Assembly: GCA_949358305.1 (NCBI GenBank)
Contig: OX442321.1
Coordinates: 3,061,605-3,125,604, forward strand
Reading direction: 5' to 3'
Length of the DNA: 64,000 bases
Origin: Strigamia acuminata
Lineage: Eukaryota > Arthropoda > Chilopoda > Geophilomorpha > Linotaeniidae
Shown here: piece after piece, positions 43,262 to 54,444 of the stretch
Numbering within the stretch: position 1 is the first letter of the stretch
Layout of the letters: every line of letters starts with the position of its first letter
Notes under the pieces: generated by a model
Databases searched by the model: none
What the model saw: only the letters and a program-made list of their open reading frames with translations
Told to the model about the DNA's origin: nothing
Program-made: the position numbers and the translations under genes

Positions 43262-43892
43262 TGTGGTGATTCGGCATCACCTGAAGAAGTAATTAGTGAC
43301 GATTATCATGTTATTAATTCTCGCCACTAGAGCGCGCTAGAAATACCGACTAGACTGACTAGTCTCGTGTTTCTGCGAACCTGCATAATCAGAAGGATTT
43401 GCATACGACGTCATTTCCGGTTAATATATAACGCCAACGCTTGACCGGAAACGACACTACAGTTTTACCAATTTCAGCAAGAGCACCATCTACCTCACCT
43501 TTCAGGCCGTTTCACGGATTGATCGAGGACCGGTGCCCGCTGATCATTTTCAACTGTACAACAGCCACATTTATTTAGCGTAGCCAATCTACGCTAGAAT
43601 AAATATCCAAACGACATTCGTTTAATTCGCACGAGAAAGCGAATTCTCGCGTGTTCATAATAACACGTGGAAACAACCCTAGACAACAACCAGACCACGC
43701 GTAGGACTAAACAATTGGATCCGCCATTGTTTAGCGGCAACTCGTATTCGCAGCCGAATCCGAGGACCACCGTAGGAATCACCTTAACCTATATTGTATT
43801 AGTAAGCGTGTTTTAATAAAGCAGTATTTGAAGTATATTGTATTCCCGAGTGTATTATTTATTATCTTTAACCGCAAAGTCGAATCACGACA
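43262..43892 (+). repeat. 5' LTR of the Gypsy element
   Basis: Begins TGTGGTGATTCGG and ends AATCACGACA. TATATAACGCC near 43,425 is a plausible TATA region. Confidence 0.95.
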
Positions 43893-43894
43893 CG

Positions 43895-43912
43895 TGGGGG
43901 TCTGTCCGGGAT
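43895..43912 (+). promoter_or_regulatory. Primer binding site, primer uncertain
   Basis: TGGGGGTCTGTCCGGGAT, two bases after the LTR. It resembles the tRNA-Pro class site with three central mismatches, so the actual primer may be another tRNA. Confidence 0.6.
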
Positions 43913-43986
43913 AGAATTTGCTAACCTTACGACAAAACTTTAAATAATAACCGGGATCTTTCGACCGATCATTATATCGCAAGAAA

Positions 43987-46866
43987 ATGACGAAAACTAC
44001 CGCAGAAGACAGAAAAAGGCGTAACGACGAAAAGGAGAGAAAGGAAGCCGAAGAAATCGAACGCCAAAAAGCGGAAGAAGCGAACCACGTGGAACCAGAA
44101 GTCGAGACTAACTCGACTGAAGTTTCAACGGAATCATCAAGTGAAGGCCTTCCCCTTGCAAGACAACTTCCGTTCACGGGAGGCGAATTCGAAGGATCAG
44201 GAAGCTCTCACGAAGAAAACAGACTAAATAAATCGTTCGAAAACCCTCGATTCGGATTGAAAAGCCCCAGACCAGTCGAAAAGGATCCCAGTGAAATGGA
44301 TCTAATGACTCTTCTAAATAAAGCGGCAAGCACAGGCGCCGCAATTATCAACGAGGCTACCCGAGCTGACCAAGCGAGAACAGCCGCGTTGGAAAAGAAG
44401 AAAAACGAATTGATGGAAGATTTAGCCAGAGAGCATCGCGAGAAATTAGCTGCCATGGAACAGGGCTTGGCACAAGAACGTCAAGCTAAGCAGATGGCGG
44501 CCGCCCGTGAAAGTCAAGAAAAGCAAATGGCAATGGAGCGCGAGCTGGCTCGAGAATTGCTCACGAAGCAAAGAATAATCGAACGAGAAATGGCAAAGGA
44601 CTACCAGATCCGGCCACCAAGCAACGGGTTAAGCCAGCATTCGGAGCCAAACTCCGTACAGAGCTCCCCAGAACGGTCTCACACAGCTAAGGAGCTGGTA
44701 GCCAAAGCAATAGAAGTAACTCGAGTAGCCTGCGCACACGGCATCGAGATCGATCAGGACAAGGATCCTTACGCAGAACTAAGTCGGGTAATCGACCTGG
44801 TAAATCAGAGGACTGAAAAAAGATCGGCAGAAAACACGGCCAGACGCGGGGAGAAACGACGTCGGGTCGGAGCGGATCGACAGCAGTCCGAGACCGGCGG
44901 CGAAGCAACGTCAGACAGTGAAAGTATCGACTCTCAAGCATCTCACGGCAGTATCCGAGTCAACGGACTAGATAGCATCTTGAACGAATCGGACGAAGTC
45001 AAAGGAGAACTATACGAGGCGTTTATACAGGATAGGAGGAATAATCAGGGCGCGCAATCATGGGCAATAAAAAACTCATTTGCAATGAAAACTGGCCAAA
45101 CCAGTAATACCAACCCAGGCGACCCTAACGCCGAACTAATCAGATGTATAAATCAGAAGAACCAGATACGCAACGAAGCAGGTCGAAATAAACTGGCCAT
45201 GCCGACGCTCGAGGAGATTAACGCAGTTAAAAATCACCTCGAAAAGAAGCACGCCGCCGAAGCATATGCTGGAAGAGATTCCTATGTTTTTATCAAAAAA
45301 ACGAACGAAGGCCTCACGGGGACCCGACTGGACGATCTGATACCGCCCGGAACAGAGTTGAGCCGAACCTCCGCTCCGGAAAAATCGAACCCCGATAACT
45401 CAACGGTAGCGCAAGACCTCACGAATAATCCGAACGCCGTGGGATCATCAGGACAAACGTCGTTCCAACACAATCAATTCGGACTGACAAGCAACGGTAC
45501 GCATTACCCAAGCCTCCCTTCCGACAATCCACGATCATCACCGCTGCCTAGTGAGACTGACTCGCTAAGCAACCAACTACGGACGATGAAAGACGAACTC
45601 CTTCAAGCCATGGACCAAAAACTTCAACAGAGCCGTGGCCAAGAGACCGAGGAAGACGATCGAAGCGAAGGATTGTTGAAACGTTACTCCGCGGACCGAT
45701 GGCTGTATTCTCGCAAGGATAACAACATCAAGTGGACGACCCTGAGACTAATTAAGTTCGACGGATCCTGGAACGCTGGCAACTTGTTTTTGGACGAAGT
45801 CGCCCTGACGATTAATCGTTTAGGAGCGGAACCCGACGAAATGGTTGCACGCGGAATACCAGAAATGCTGATAAATCGGGCCCGAAACTGGTACGCTGAT
45901 GTCCAACCCCGAAACTGGGAAGACTTCGTCATAAAGTTCCACAATCAATATGGCGAGACGAGCCAAGAAATCCAAAAAAGAGTAAGCTCTATGAAGCAAG
46001 CTCCCGGGGAAACTCTGAGGGAGTACGTACAACGAGCCGACAGCCTGTTCCGTGAAATGGACAAACCATTTGACCAACACGCTCAGAAAGCTCTCTTCGA
46101 ACAAGGACTAAACGAAACCGCAACCAAAGTCCTACGAGAAATGAACGCTCCTAAAGGGGATAATTTCAAAGCCATCCTCGCTTTCGTCGAGAAAAAACAC
46201 ACCGAAGTAAATGCTCGGTATAACGAAAATCTGACAAAAGAAGAACGAGCTCTAGGAGTGGCTCGACAGCAACGAATACAGGAACGCAGCATAGACTCCA
46301 CTAAGCTGCTCCAATCGCGAAATTATCTAAACGGAAGTATAGAGCCACTCCCCTCAAAGAAAAACCAACAAGCTTCCAACCCGTTACCACCTCCAAATAA
46401 GGCCTATCGCACGCAAACTAACGCCGCCGAGGAAAAGTCGGAAGACGAAATAAGCGAAGATTCTGAGCAATTCTCGGAAAGCGATGAGGTCGACGAAGGT
46501 ATCAACGAGGTTGTACATGCAAACATGGGGAAGGAACTGGCACCCAGCTACCGACCTCAGATGAAGTCCAGAAAATCGGAGCATCACAACCCGAAAACAG
46601 AGGCGACTTCTGAGAAGAAAGACTACCCCAAAAAACCTTTTGTGCGGGAGGGAAAGAAGAAAAGCCCTTGTAATTTCTGCAACGAGGACGGCCACTGGCG
46701 TCAGACCTGCCCGAAGTTGGCAAAGAAAAAAGCCGACGACAAGGCCGCAGAGAGAGAAGAGCTAGTGAGATTGCTCGCTAAGGAGCAAGAAAAAGTCTTG
46801 AAGGAACTCACCGCCAAATTCGACAGTATGTCAAAAAACTGGAACTCGCGGGCGGAACAAAAATAA
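43987..46866 (+). CDS. gag: Gag polyprotein
   Basis: 959 residues, long for a Ty3/Gypsy gag. The N-terminal 50 residues and about 120-200 are Lys/Glu/Arg-rich and coiled-coil-like (AREHREKLAAMEQ). A retrotransposon-gag core lies at about 590-730 (motifs ARNWYADVQPRNW and LREYVQRADSLFREM). An acidic stretch follows, then one CCHC zinc knuckle at about 895-908 (CNFCNEDGHWRQTC) and a Lys-rich coiled C-terminus. The ATG follows the leader in a clean context. It probably forms the particle and packages RNA. The stop at 46,864 lies 24 nt after a frameshift heptamer. Confidence 0.93.
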   Translation: MTKTTAEDRKRRNDEKERKEAEEIERQKAEEANHVEPEVETNSTEVSTESSSEGLPLARQLPFTGGEFEGSGSSHEENRLNKSFENPRFGLKSPRPVEKDPSEMDLMTLLNKAASTGAAIINEATRADQARTAALEKKKNELMEDLAREHREKLAAMEQGLAQERQAKQMAAARESQEKQMAMERELARELLTKQRIIEREMAKDYQIRPPSNGLSQHSEPNSVQSSPERSHTAKELVAKAIEVTRVACAHGIEIDQDKDPYAELSRVIDLVNQRTEKRSAENTARRGEKRRRVGADRQQSETGGEATSDSESIDSQASHGSIRVNGLDSILNESDEVKGELYEAFIQDRRNNQGAQSWAIKNSFAMKTGQTSNTNPGDPNAELIRCINQKNQIRNEAGRNKLAMPTLEEINAVKNHLEKKHAAEAYAGRDSYVFIKKTNEGLTGTRLDDLIPPGTELSRTSAPEKSNPDNSTVAQDLTNNPNAVGSSGQTSFQHNQFGLTSNGTHYPSLPSDNPRSSPLPSETDSLSNQLRTMKDELLQAMDQKLQQSRGQETEEDDRSEGLLKRYSADRWLYSRKDNNIKWTTLRLIKFDGSWNAGNLFLDEVALTINRLGAEPDEMVARGIPEMLINRARNWYADVQPRNWEDFVIKFHNQYGETSQEIQKRVSSMKQAPGETLREYVQRADSLFREMDKPFDQHAQKALFEQGLNETATKVLREMNAPKGDNFKAILAFVEKKHTEVNARYNENLTKEERALGVARQQRIQERSIDSTKLLQSRNYLNGSIEPLPSKKNQQASNPLPPPNKAYRTQTNAAEEKSEDEISEDSEQFSESDEVDEGINEVVHANMGKELAPSYRPQMKSRKSEHHNPKTEATSEKKDYPKKPFVREGKKKSPCNFCNEDGHWRQTCPKLAKKKADDKAAEREELVRLLAKEQEKVLKELTAKFDSMSKNWNSRAEQK

Positions 46867-46882
46867 TTCCACATCCGCTCGC
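46833..46882 (+). promoter_or_regulatory. Programmed -1 frameshift signal between gag and pol
   Basis: A AAA AAC (46,833-46,839) is in the gag zero frame as X XXY YYZ. After an 8-nt spacer, 46,848-46,856 (gcgggcgga) pairs with 46,874-46,882 (tccgctcgc), a 9-bp stem with one G-U and a 17-nt loop. Pol is in the -1 frame relative to gag and is open across the overlap. Confidence 0.8.
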
Positions 46883-46898
46883 AATAACTTCGAAAACG

Positions 46899-49800
46899 AT
46901 GGACCTTACACTAGTGGAAAAACAAATTAAAGAAATGAAAAAATTGTTGGAATTTTTCGAGGAAGCTGCCAACGAGGAAGTCACAACTCCAACCAAAAAA
47001 CGGAAATTCGAAATTAGAGACGAAGACGGCATAGCCAACGCTTTCATGACTTTACCGCTTGACCAAGGGGCCAATCCTCTTAAAAAGCGAATACTTCGTT
47101 GCAACCTATCAACAGAAGCGAAGAGCGTACTGGCTAAAATACCGGTCTCTTTCGGCAAAAAGGTGTTAATGGGACTACTCGACTCGGGAGCGGATCAGTC
47201 GTTTATCTCCACCGACTTATTCGAATCACTCGAAGAGAAAATACAGAAAAAATTACGGGGAATGAACGAGAATATTCGAGTTCTTACGGCAGCGGGAGAA
47301 GTTAGAGCAGTGGGGACGCTATCAACCGATTTCGTATGGGAAGGAGGCACGATTAAGCATTTCTTCATCGTGTTACCAACCCGAGACACAATCCGGCTGA
47401 TAGGAATGGATTTGATGGAACGGATGAACATCCAGCCCAACCCAGTCACACGTTCGTGGAATTACATCGACAACCACGAGGACCCACGACTACCCATAAT
47501 ACCTTCAGAACTCCTAGACAAAGCTAAGGACGACGAGGAATGGGGAGGAGGCGAAATTAAAAAGTTCATCCAAGACTATAATTTTAAATCATTTAATACT
47601 ATCCTCCAGGAGGAGAATTTAATACATAATCTGGCTGTAGACGCCAACCTTGGAGAAGAACAAACGAAACTCCTCGAGGAAATGCTCAAGAAGCACTCGA
47701 AGAACCTAAATAAGGATCCAGGGAAGACAAGTTACGTAATGCACGAGATCGAATTGGTTACGGGAAAACCGGTGCGAGTGCCTTTTAAAACTATGAACCC
47801 CCAAAAGAGACATATCGTGAGAACGATGTGCAACGAGTTGCTCGAAAAAGGGATCGTGTCGCACGCCATCGGAGAGTATGGAATGAGGATTGTCCTCGTC
47901 ATGCGACCAGGCTCCGAACCACGCCTCTGCATCGATTATAGACCTTTAAACGCCATAACCGTCATTGACCCCATCCAAATGCCATCAATAGAAGCAATTT
48001 TACGAGAACTCGCCCCATTTAACTGGGTCACGACCATGGACTTGTCCAAGGGTTACTGGCAGGTTGAATTGCGGGAAGAGGATAAGGAGAAAACAGCTTT
48101 TTGGGCACCACAGGGTCGACTGATGTTTAATGTAATGCCCTTCGGGTTAGTAAACGCACCCGCCACCTTTCAAAAATTAATAGAAAAAGTTCTCGGCGAT
48201 GCCTTACACAAATACGCATGGGCCTATCTTGACGACATAGTAATAGTCTCTCAGACCTTTACAGACCACTTGATGCATGTGAATGACGTCATGGAGCGAC
48301 TCACAAAGGCCGGACTAAACATCCATCCAGGGAAAAGTAAATTTTGCCGCAAAGAATTGGCATTCCTGGGTTACACAGTCGGAACAGGTGGCCTATCCAT
48401 CGACCCGAAAAAGACCCAGGCCATTAGCCAGTTCCCCGCCCCGGAAGATGTAAAAGGAGTCCAACGTTTCATGGGCATGGTGAATTTCTTCAATCGAATG
48501 CTCCCAAATTTAGCAGACGTCGCGGCGCCCATCACAGATCTGTTACGCAATGATAAAGATTTCGAGTGGACTAACCACTGCGAAACATCGTTTAACAAAA
48601 TAAAACAAATGTTGATCGATGTAAAACGGATTCCCCTACCAGATCTTAATCGAGAATTCACTCTTCACACCGACGCCAGTCGAATTGGCCTAGGTGCTGC
48701 GTTGCTTCAAAGGCATGACATCGACGGAGTAGAATTAGAGGTCCCGACGATGTTCATCAGCCGGAAATTACAAGCAGCCGAAAAGAATTATAATGCGACA
48801 GAGTTAGAATGTCTAGCCGTCGTCTGGGCAATCCGAAAATTCAGACCATACCTGGAATTTACCAAGTTCAACGTACAAACCGACCACGAAGCCCTAAAAT
48901 GGTTAATGGCGTTGAAGGAACCGTCCGGAAGAATGGCTCGCTGGCAGCTAGAATTAATGGCTTGTGACTTAATCATTGAATACCGACCCGGAAAATTCAA
49001 CGTCGTGGCAGACGCCCTCTCACGAGCCCCAGCTTCAGACCCCGAAGACGAGACCGACTGCGGAGAGGACGACTCACGCCTCTTCTACTGTCCGAACCCC
49101 GTTCGAAAATGGGAATTTAAGAAGCTAAACGAATTACCCAAGGAGAAACTCGAGTCAGGAGACCAAAATTATTACAATTATTGGCTCCGAGCGTACCAGT
49201 CTGTCAAGGACGCTCACCCAAATTACGAGCTAACGATAGAACCTCGAATCTCCGACAAGTACGTTCGAGCATTCGTCGCCCACGTAAGCAAGGGGACGAA
49301 CAGCAAGCCGCCCACCAGGGACGAATTAATAGCCGCCCAAATGACAGACGACTTCTGTAAAACTTATCGAGACTTCATCACAGATAAAAAATTTCCCGAC
49401 AAGAATTTCGACGAAATCCAACGCGAAGAATTCGAAAGAGAAGCCTCCACGTACTTAATCGAGGATGGACTTCTACTAAAACACCACCCGAATTTCCGCG
49501 ATGATCTGACGGAGACAGGTACTTCGATGAAAGTCGTTATACCCAGGAGTCTGCTAACAAGGTTTCTGTGGATGGTCCACGGACACCCACTCGCCGGACA
49601 TTCTGGAGTGGCCAGAACAATCTACCGTGCGAACCAACTCTATTTTTGGCCCAAAATGACCCGAGATATTGTTCGTTTCATTCACCACTGCCCCAGATGC
49701 CAAGCGTGCAAACCTAGGACGCCCAAGAATTACGAAAGAATCTCACTCGGCCCCTTCGCACCCTTCGACTGCTGGAGCGTGGATTTAATGGGCCCAAAAC

Positions 49801-50912
49801 CCACGTCATCCAATAAAAACAAATATATTTTAGTAATCATGGATGTCGCGACCGGATGGCCCGAGCTCTTTCCAATGGAGAGACCAACTAAGCAGAAAAT
49901 CATTCGATGTTTGTACGAAGTGGCGCTTCATTTCGGATTCCCTCGGAAACTAATTTCCGATAATGGACCACAGTTTGCGTCAAATTTGTATAAAGACTTC
50001 TGTAAAAAATTCGACATCGAGACATCATACACATCAACCTATAATCCACGGGCCAATCCCGTCGAAAGGTTAAATCGCGACATAAAATATGCGCTGGCAA
50101 TTTTCACCGATGTTCACTCCAGCTGGGACGAATATCTTCGGGAAATCGCCTTCAGCATCCGCACGACGATCTCGAGGAACCGCAAATTTTCTCCCGCGTT
50201 TCTAAACTTCGCTCGGGAACTCAGAGTGCCCTGGGACCCGCGAATACCGGAGGAAATACTGGAAATCGATCCCGAGAAGCCTCATATTTATGTCGATAGA
50301 TTGGAGCAAATAATTTCGGCCACTTATCAACACATGATGTCTCACATATTCGACATGAGAGATCGTATTAGCATTGCTGGAAAGGATCGGCCCTTCTGCA
50401 ATTTTAAAGTCAATGACCTCGTCTGGAAAGACACACATATTCAGTCCAGCGCCGATAAGGGGATCCACGCAGGCCTAGCAGACAAACGCGACGGCCCGTA
50501 CGTCATACTCGAAGCCCACGGCGGAAACGCTTTCAAGCTAAAAAGATTGGCAGACAACGTTAATTTTAGATCGATCCACGCCCGAGAATTAACTCCATAC
50601 TTACCTGAGTTTCCTCAAGAGGCTTGGACGGAATATCAGACGAAACCAGCGCAAAATCCAATTATTCGCGACATGTTTTTAGATGAACAAACTGGCCCAA
50701 CCAATTTAGTTCAAGATGAGTTACACGAAGCGGCCGACGCCCCGGATGAGATTTCGGAGAGGGAGGAAATAGTCGAAGAATCTCCTAAAAAAGGAAAGCA
50801 ATCAAACAAAAATAAGACTACAAGAATCCTCAAACCTGATAAAATATACGGTATGCGTCGACACAAGCCAAACCCGTTCATAAAAGACGGGAAACTCGTC
50901 GGAAAACAATAA
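46899..50912 (+). CDS. pol: Pol polyprotein: protease, RT, RNase H, integrase
   Basis: 1,337 residues from the first ATG; more if entered by -1 frameshift from gag. The aspartic protease motif LLDSGADQSFI has its catalytic Asp at about 95. RT includes RLCIDYRPLNAI and the active site YLDD at about 443-446. RNase H begins at HTDAS (Asp about 592). Integrase has an HHCC finger (HPLAGH ... CPRCQAC, about 895-935) and catalytic D962, D1021 and E1056 (spacing D-x35-E), followed by a basic, extended C-terminus. All catalytic residues are present and the frame is unbroken. RT before integrase places it in Ty3/Gypsy. I cannot assign the clade without alignment. Confidence 0.95.
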   Translation: MDLTLVEKQIKEMKKLLEFFEEAANEEVTTPTKKRKFEIRDEDGIANAFMTLPLDQGANPLKKRILRCNLSTEAKSVLAKIPVSFGKKVLMGLLDSGADQSFISTDLFESLEEKIQKKLRGMNENIRVLTAAGEVRAVGTLSTDFVWEGGTIKHFFIVLPTRDTIRLIGMDLMERMNIQPNPVTRSWNYIDNHEDPRLPIIPSELLDKAKDDEEWGGGEIKKFIQDYNFKSFNTILQEENLIHNLAVDANLGEEQTKLLEEMLKKHSKNLNKDPGKTSYVMHEIELVTGKPVRVPFKTMNPQKRHIVRTMCNELLEKGIVSHAIGEYGMRIVLVMRPGSEPRLCIDYRPLNAITVIDPIQMPSIEAILRELAPFNWVTTMDLSKGYWQVELREEDKEKTAFWAPQGRLMFNVMPFGLVNAPATFQKLIEKVLGDALHKYAWAYLDDIVIVSQTFTDHLMHVNDVMERLTKAGLNIHPGKSKFCRKELAFLGYTVGTGGLSIDPKKTQAISQFPAPEDVKGVQRFMGMVNFFNRMLPNLADVAAPITDLLRNDKDFEWTNHCETSFNKIKQMLIDVKRIPLPDLNREFTLHTDASRIGLGAALLQRHDIDGVELEVPTMFISRKLQAAEKNYNATELECLAVVWAIRKFRPYLEFTKFNVQTDHEALKWLMALKEPSGRMARWQLELMACDLIIEYRPGKFNVVADALSRAPASDPEDETDCGEDDSRLFYCPNPVRKWEFKKLNELPKEKLESGDQNYYNYWLRAYQSVKDAHPNYELTIEPRISDKYVRAFVAHVSKGTNSKPPTRDELIAAQMTDDFCKTYRDFITDKKFPDKNFDEIQREEFEREASTYLIEDGLLLKHHPNFRDDLTETGTSMKVVIPRSLLTRFLWMVHGHPLAGHSGVARTIYRANQLYFWPKMTRDIVRFIHHCPRCQACKPRTPKNYERISLGPFAPFDCWSVDLMGPKPTSSNKNKYILVIMDVATGWPELFPMERPTKQKIIRCLYEVALHFGFPRKLISDNGPQFASNLYKDFCKKFDIETSYTSTYNPRANPVERLNRDIKYALAIFTDVHSSWDEYLREIAFSIRTTISRNRKFSPAFLNFARELRVPWDPRIPEEILEIDPEKPHIYVDRLEQIISATYQHMMSHIFDMRDRISIAGKDRPFCNFKVNDLVWKDTHIQSSADKGIHAGLADKRDGPYVILEAHGGNAFKLKRLADNVNFRSIHARELTPYLPEFPQEAWTEYQTKPAQNPIIRDMFLDEQTGPTNLVQDELHEAADAPDEISEREEIVEESPKKGKQSNKNKTTRILKPDKIYGMRRHKPNPFIKDGKLVGKQ

Positions 50913-51130
50913 GCGACTCCAGCCATTGTCTCAAACAATCGATAAAAACAACCACAGGGGGGACACCTGTTACGTCCCACAATGCGTCTTAATTGGCCAA
51001 ACCAATCAAAGACGACATGAGACTAATAGTTAACCTCTAACCCGACCCACACTTATCACTGTCATCTCCGACTAAGCGACGATCACCTCGAGGCAGCCGT
51101 AAATCAAAGTATCAAATTAATTTCCGAAAA

Positions 51131-54100
51131 ATGAGAAATGATTGGAAGAAAGAAATTGAACGGGCCGTAAACAACGCTTCCGAGGATGACGATGAAGATC
51201 AAGTGGAGTTGTTACAAATAGTCGTAAACAACGAAGAGGGAAATTGGGACGAACCCAATGAACCCGATGTCCAACCCGACGTAAGTAAAAAATAGAAAAA
51301 ATTCAATTATCGATAATCAAAAATACGAAATAAGTTCGTGGACTGACCACGAACGAAGAAATAATTTAACTTTAAGTGACAAATTGTCAAAATTAATCAA
51401 ATACCGAAAGAAAAATTAACTTCAAGACACGTGGTCGAAAAGCACATGGCCGACCATGACGCCATCTTGTGTCAAACGAAATCATCTCTAAATATTCTGA
51501 CAAATTAATCAACGTGTAAATTAATCGACGTTTCTAATATATCCCTTGATATTTTAATATTTAGGACGGATATCGCACTACGTGGGGACAAATCGACCCG
51601 AAGCGAGTTTCAGCCGGCAGCCTATGGCGCGAGGCTATCCCCATACTTTTCCGCCAAGCGCTTGAAGAATCAGTCGACTTCGAACCATGGAAGATTCGCC
51701 TATTATTGTCTCGTGCGATCAGCCGCTACTGGTCCAGCCAGCAAACGTTGATCCACTACATGCCACGCCAATACCAGGCAGCATTACGGGCAGTTATCTC
51801 AAGAAACATGGACCCGCCAGCGCCAATCCCGAATCCACTAATCCGAGCCGCCTTCCCCGACGACCAGCGAGGATGGGATGTTTACGAACAGTGGCGCGAC
51901 GCCGAAACAGATGAAGAAAAACACCAGATTCATATGGCGTATTACGAAGAGGTGAGACGAACCGCTCACGACGAGATTTTCGATTATCTACAGCCAGACG
52001 GGTACTCGACTGAGGAGATCAAGATTTGGCTCCAACAGATCCGAGACGATCGACCCGACCGCCCAGATTGGAGGCCGAGACACGGTTTTATTACCTCGCA
52101 ACGGGCGATGCACCAACTGCACTTTCTCGGCTTCTTCGGTCGCAAGCGCCAAAAGGCCGAAAAGCGGTTATCCAACGAGCACGATGAAGGAGGTTGCTTA
52201 GCAAAGAAACCGTGCCTGGACAAGCCAAGCACTTCTAACAGCTCACAAAGCAAGAAACCCGCCATAAAGAAACGCCTGGCCAAACCAAGCGCTTTCTCTC
52301 GCCTCGGAAGAACGGAGAACCCGCAAACATCGCGACGTCAACCCAGGGACGCCCCGTCGACCAGCCGAAGAAGAGAAATTGTTCGCGATCGTCCAGATCA
52401 CCAAGAAGATCGACGCAGACGCGACAAGAACCAAGAAAATTGGGATGATTACCGAAGAAATTACTTCCGACGGCGAGAGGAGAACAAAGAGTCTTGGAAC
52501 AGACACCGAGAAGAATTCCTACGCGAACGAGATGAGAAAGCTAGACGCGAAAGAGAGAACCTCCGTCAACAAGATGAACGAAGAAGGAGGGGATCAGAAA
52601 ATCGCGCACGTTCCTGGAAAGCGTATCGTGAAGAGGAAATACGACAGCGAGATAGGAGACGCTGCGAAGACATCAAATCAATTCGGGACAGTCCCGAACC
52701 AATGAAGATCGACGACGAAGTAATTATCGACGAGGTCCCCGAACAGAAGAAGATGTATACTCAGGCGGATCTCCTCGCAGTGATCATGGAATATCAGCAG
52801 AGGCAGCCGAAACCGATTTACCGCCCGACTCCCTCTACTGTCTCGAGTCTAGAAATGGCACCAAGTGCTTTCATCAAGCCGGAACTCTCGCAGACGAGAA
52901 GCGTAACATCCAGCGTCAGCCTCCCAAGCGCCTTTCGCAAGAAAGTAATAATCGGCGCACCGACACTGAGTTCTGAAGAACAACTCAAACATCGAGAAGC
53001 TCGCTTTGGACCAGCCAAAGTCGAACCTCTCCCAACTATCCCCGAAGCTTCAACTTCAACGAGAACTCCAATTGTTTGGGACAAGCCCGAACCGGAAAAA
53101 TCAAGACGTCTGGTCAGATCTGTGCTTCAGCCAACGACATCCACGGGACCCAATCCGATGTTGCCAGCCCCAGCAGTCATCCAAGCCTCTACTCCAATCA
53201 ACCCTTCGGAGGTAACGTTGCAACAATTTCTGGATGTAACAACCGTGGAGCAAGCTAGAGCGCTTTTGTGTGAAATGGACTCCTACCAACAAAACGTAAT
53301 CCAAAACGTCATTACGAATCTTCAGCGGATCTCGATTGAATATACCCAGAATAAGAGTCGGGATCACCCAAACTGGAACACGAGGATCGTGGTTGCCATC
53401 ACCGACCTGATGTCGATTTTGCTGGCCGCCGCCACCTTCCGAAACGCACGTGTTGCTGTGGCAGCCTGGATCGTAGTGGCCCACGAAGGTTTCCAAGTCC
53501 CGCCGGCTCTCGTAGATAGCTGGACACGCCTAGTGCCCTCAGCAGCGGTAATTCGAGCCCAAATGGTGGCCCAGGACCCGGACCCAGAGGCCTCCTACCA
53601 GAACGTTCGAGCGATCATCCAACACCCGCTCCCGTCACCCTCGGTGGCCACACCAGCCGTGGAAACTCCGGCTCCCAGGGATCCGACGCCTCCTCCTCCG
53701 CCTCCGCCGAAGGAAAATAGACCTTCCGAGCCACTGGCCGAACCAGTCTCGCTCAAAAGGAAGGAAACAAAAGGAAAAATGCTCCGCCCAAAATCGAGCA
53801 TGAAGGTTTCAAAGACGGCAGAACCTCAGATCGCCGCCAGACTCCGGATGTACTTCCCGGGGTTGTCCTTGACGAAGGACACTGAAACAAAATTACTCCA
53901 AACCCCAGACCGTGGCTATTCTCTTTATGTCTGGATGAAGAATGCTATCGAAGCCGGAGCCGGAGGCGATCGCTTCATCCAACATCAACGACTGCTCCGA
54001 GCTCATCGCGCGCCAACCAGCATTGCCGAAGCCCAAAGAATTCATCACACCAATCAGGGGATGTCGCCCTTTTTGCCGCCGATTTGGGCCCACGAACGAA

Positions 54101-54255
54101 CGGGGAATCCGCTGGAAGCGCCAGGTCACTTACGTTTCTACTTGAACGAGAGCGAAGATCCCTCGGACTACTCTTCAAGATTGACCATATCTCCCAACCT
54201 GGACGAACCAAGTTCGGAAGATAAGCCAAGTTACGCCGACAATTTGAAGAAATAA
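51131..54255 (+). CDS. Third ORF of the Gypsy element, spliced, unknown function
   Basis: Exon 1 (51,131-51,280) has its own ATG and 50 acidic codons ending PDVQPD at a perfect GTAAGT donor. A 284-bp AT-rich intron ends TATTTAG. Exon 2 (51,565-54,255) continues in phase 0 for 946 residues in total; the exon 2 frame has no ATG near its beginning, supporting the splice. About residues 190-350 are extremely Arg/Glu-rich (RRREENKESW type). A Pro-rich stretch (PTPPPPPPPKENRPSEP) and a compact C-terminal region (motifs YSLYVWMKNAIEAG and GMSPFLPPIW) follow. I see no signal peptide or membrane segment, so despite its env-like position it does not look like an envelope. It may be an accessory or second nucleic-acid-binding structural protein; I do not recognise the family. 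Confidence 0.85.
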
Positions 54256-54432
54256 TTAATTACAAATTCGTAACGAGAAGACTGTCTTCTCTAAAAAACC
54301 CTGAAATTATTTATGTATCAATTTCAAGAATGTAAAATATTTTGTTCATCATTCATCATCATTTAATAAAAAGATTACTTATGATTAGATATTGTTCCAC
54401 CTTTATTTAAAGGGGCCCCGATGATTTATTCT

Positions 54433-54444
54433 CGGGGAGGGACG
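54433..54444 (+). promoter_or_regulatory. Polypurine tract of the Gypsy element
   Basis: CGGGGAGGGACG directly precedes the 3' LTR. Confidence 0.85.

Noticed and set aside
51706-54255. Third Gypsy ORF starting at TTG 51,706, and as an envelope gene
   Set aside because: A spliced ATG exon gives a natural start; no leader peptide, membrane segment or fusion-type motif is visible.
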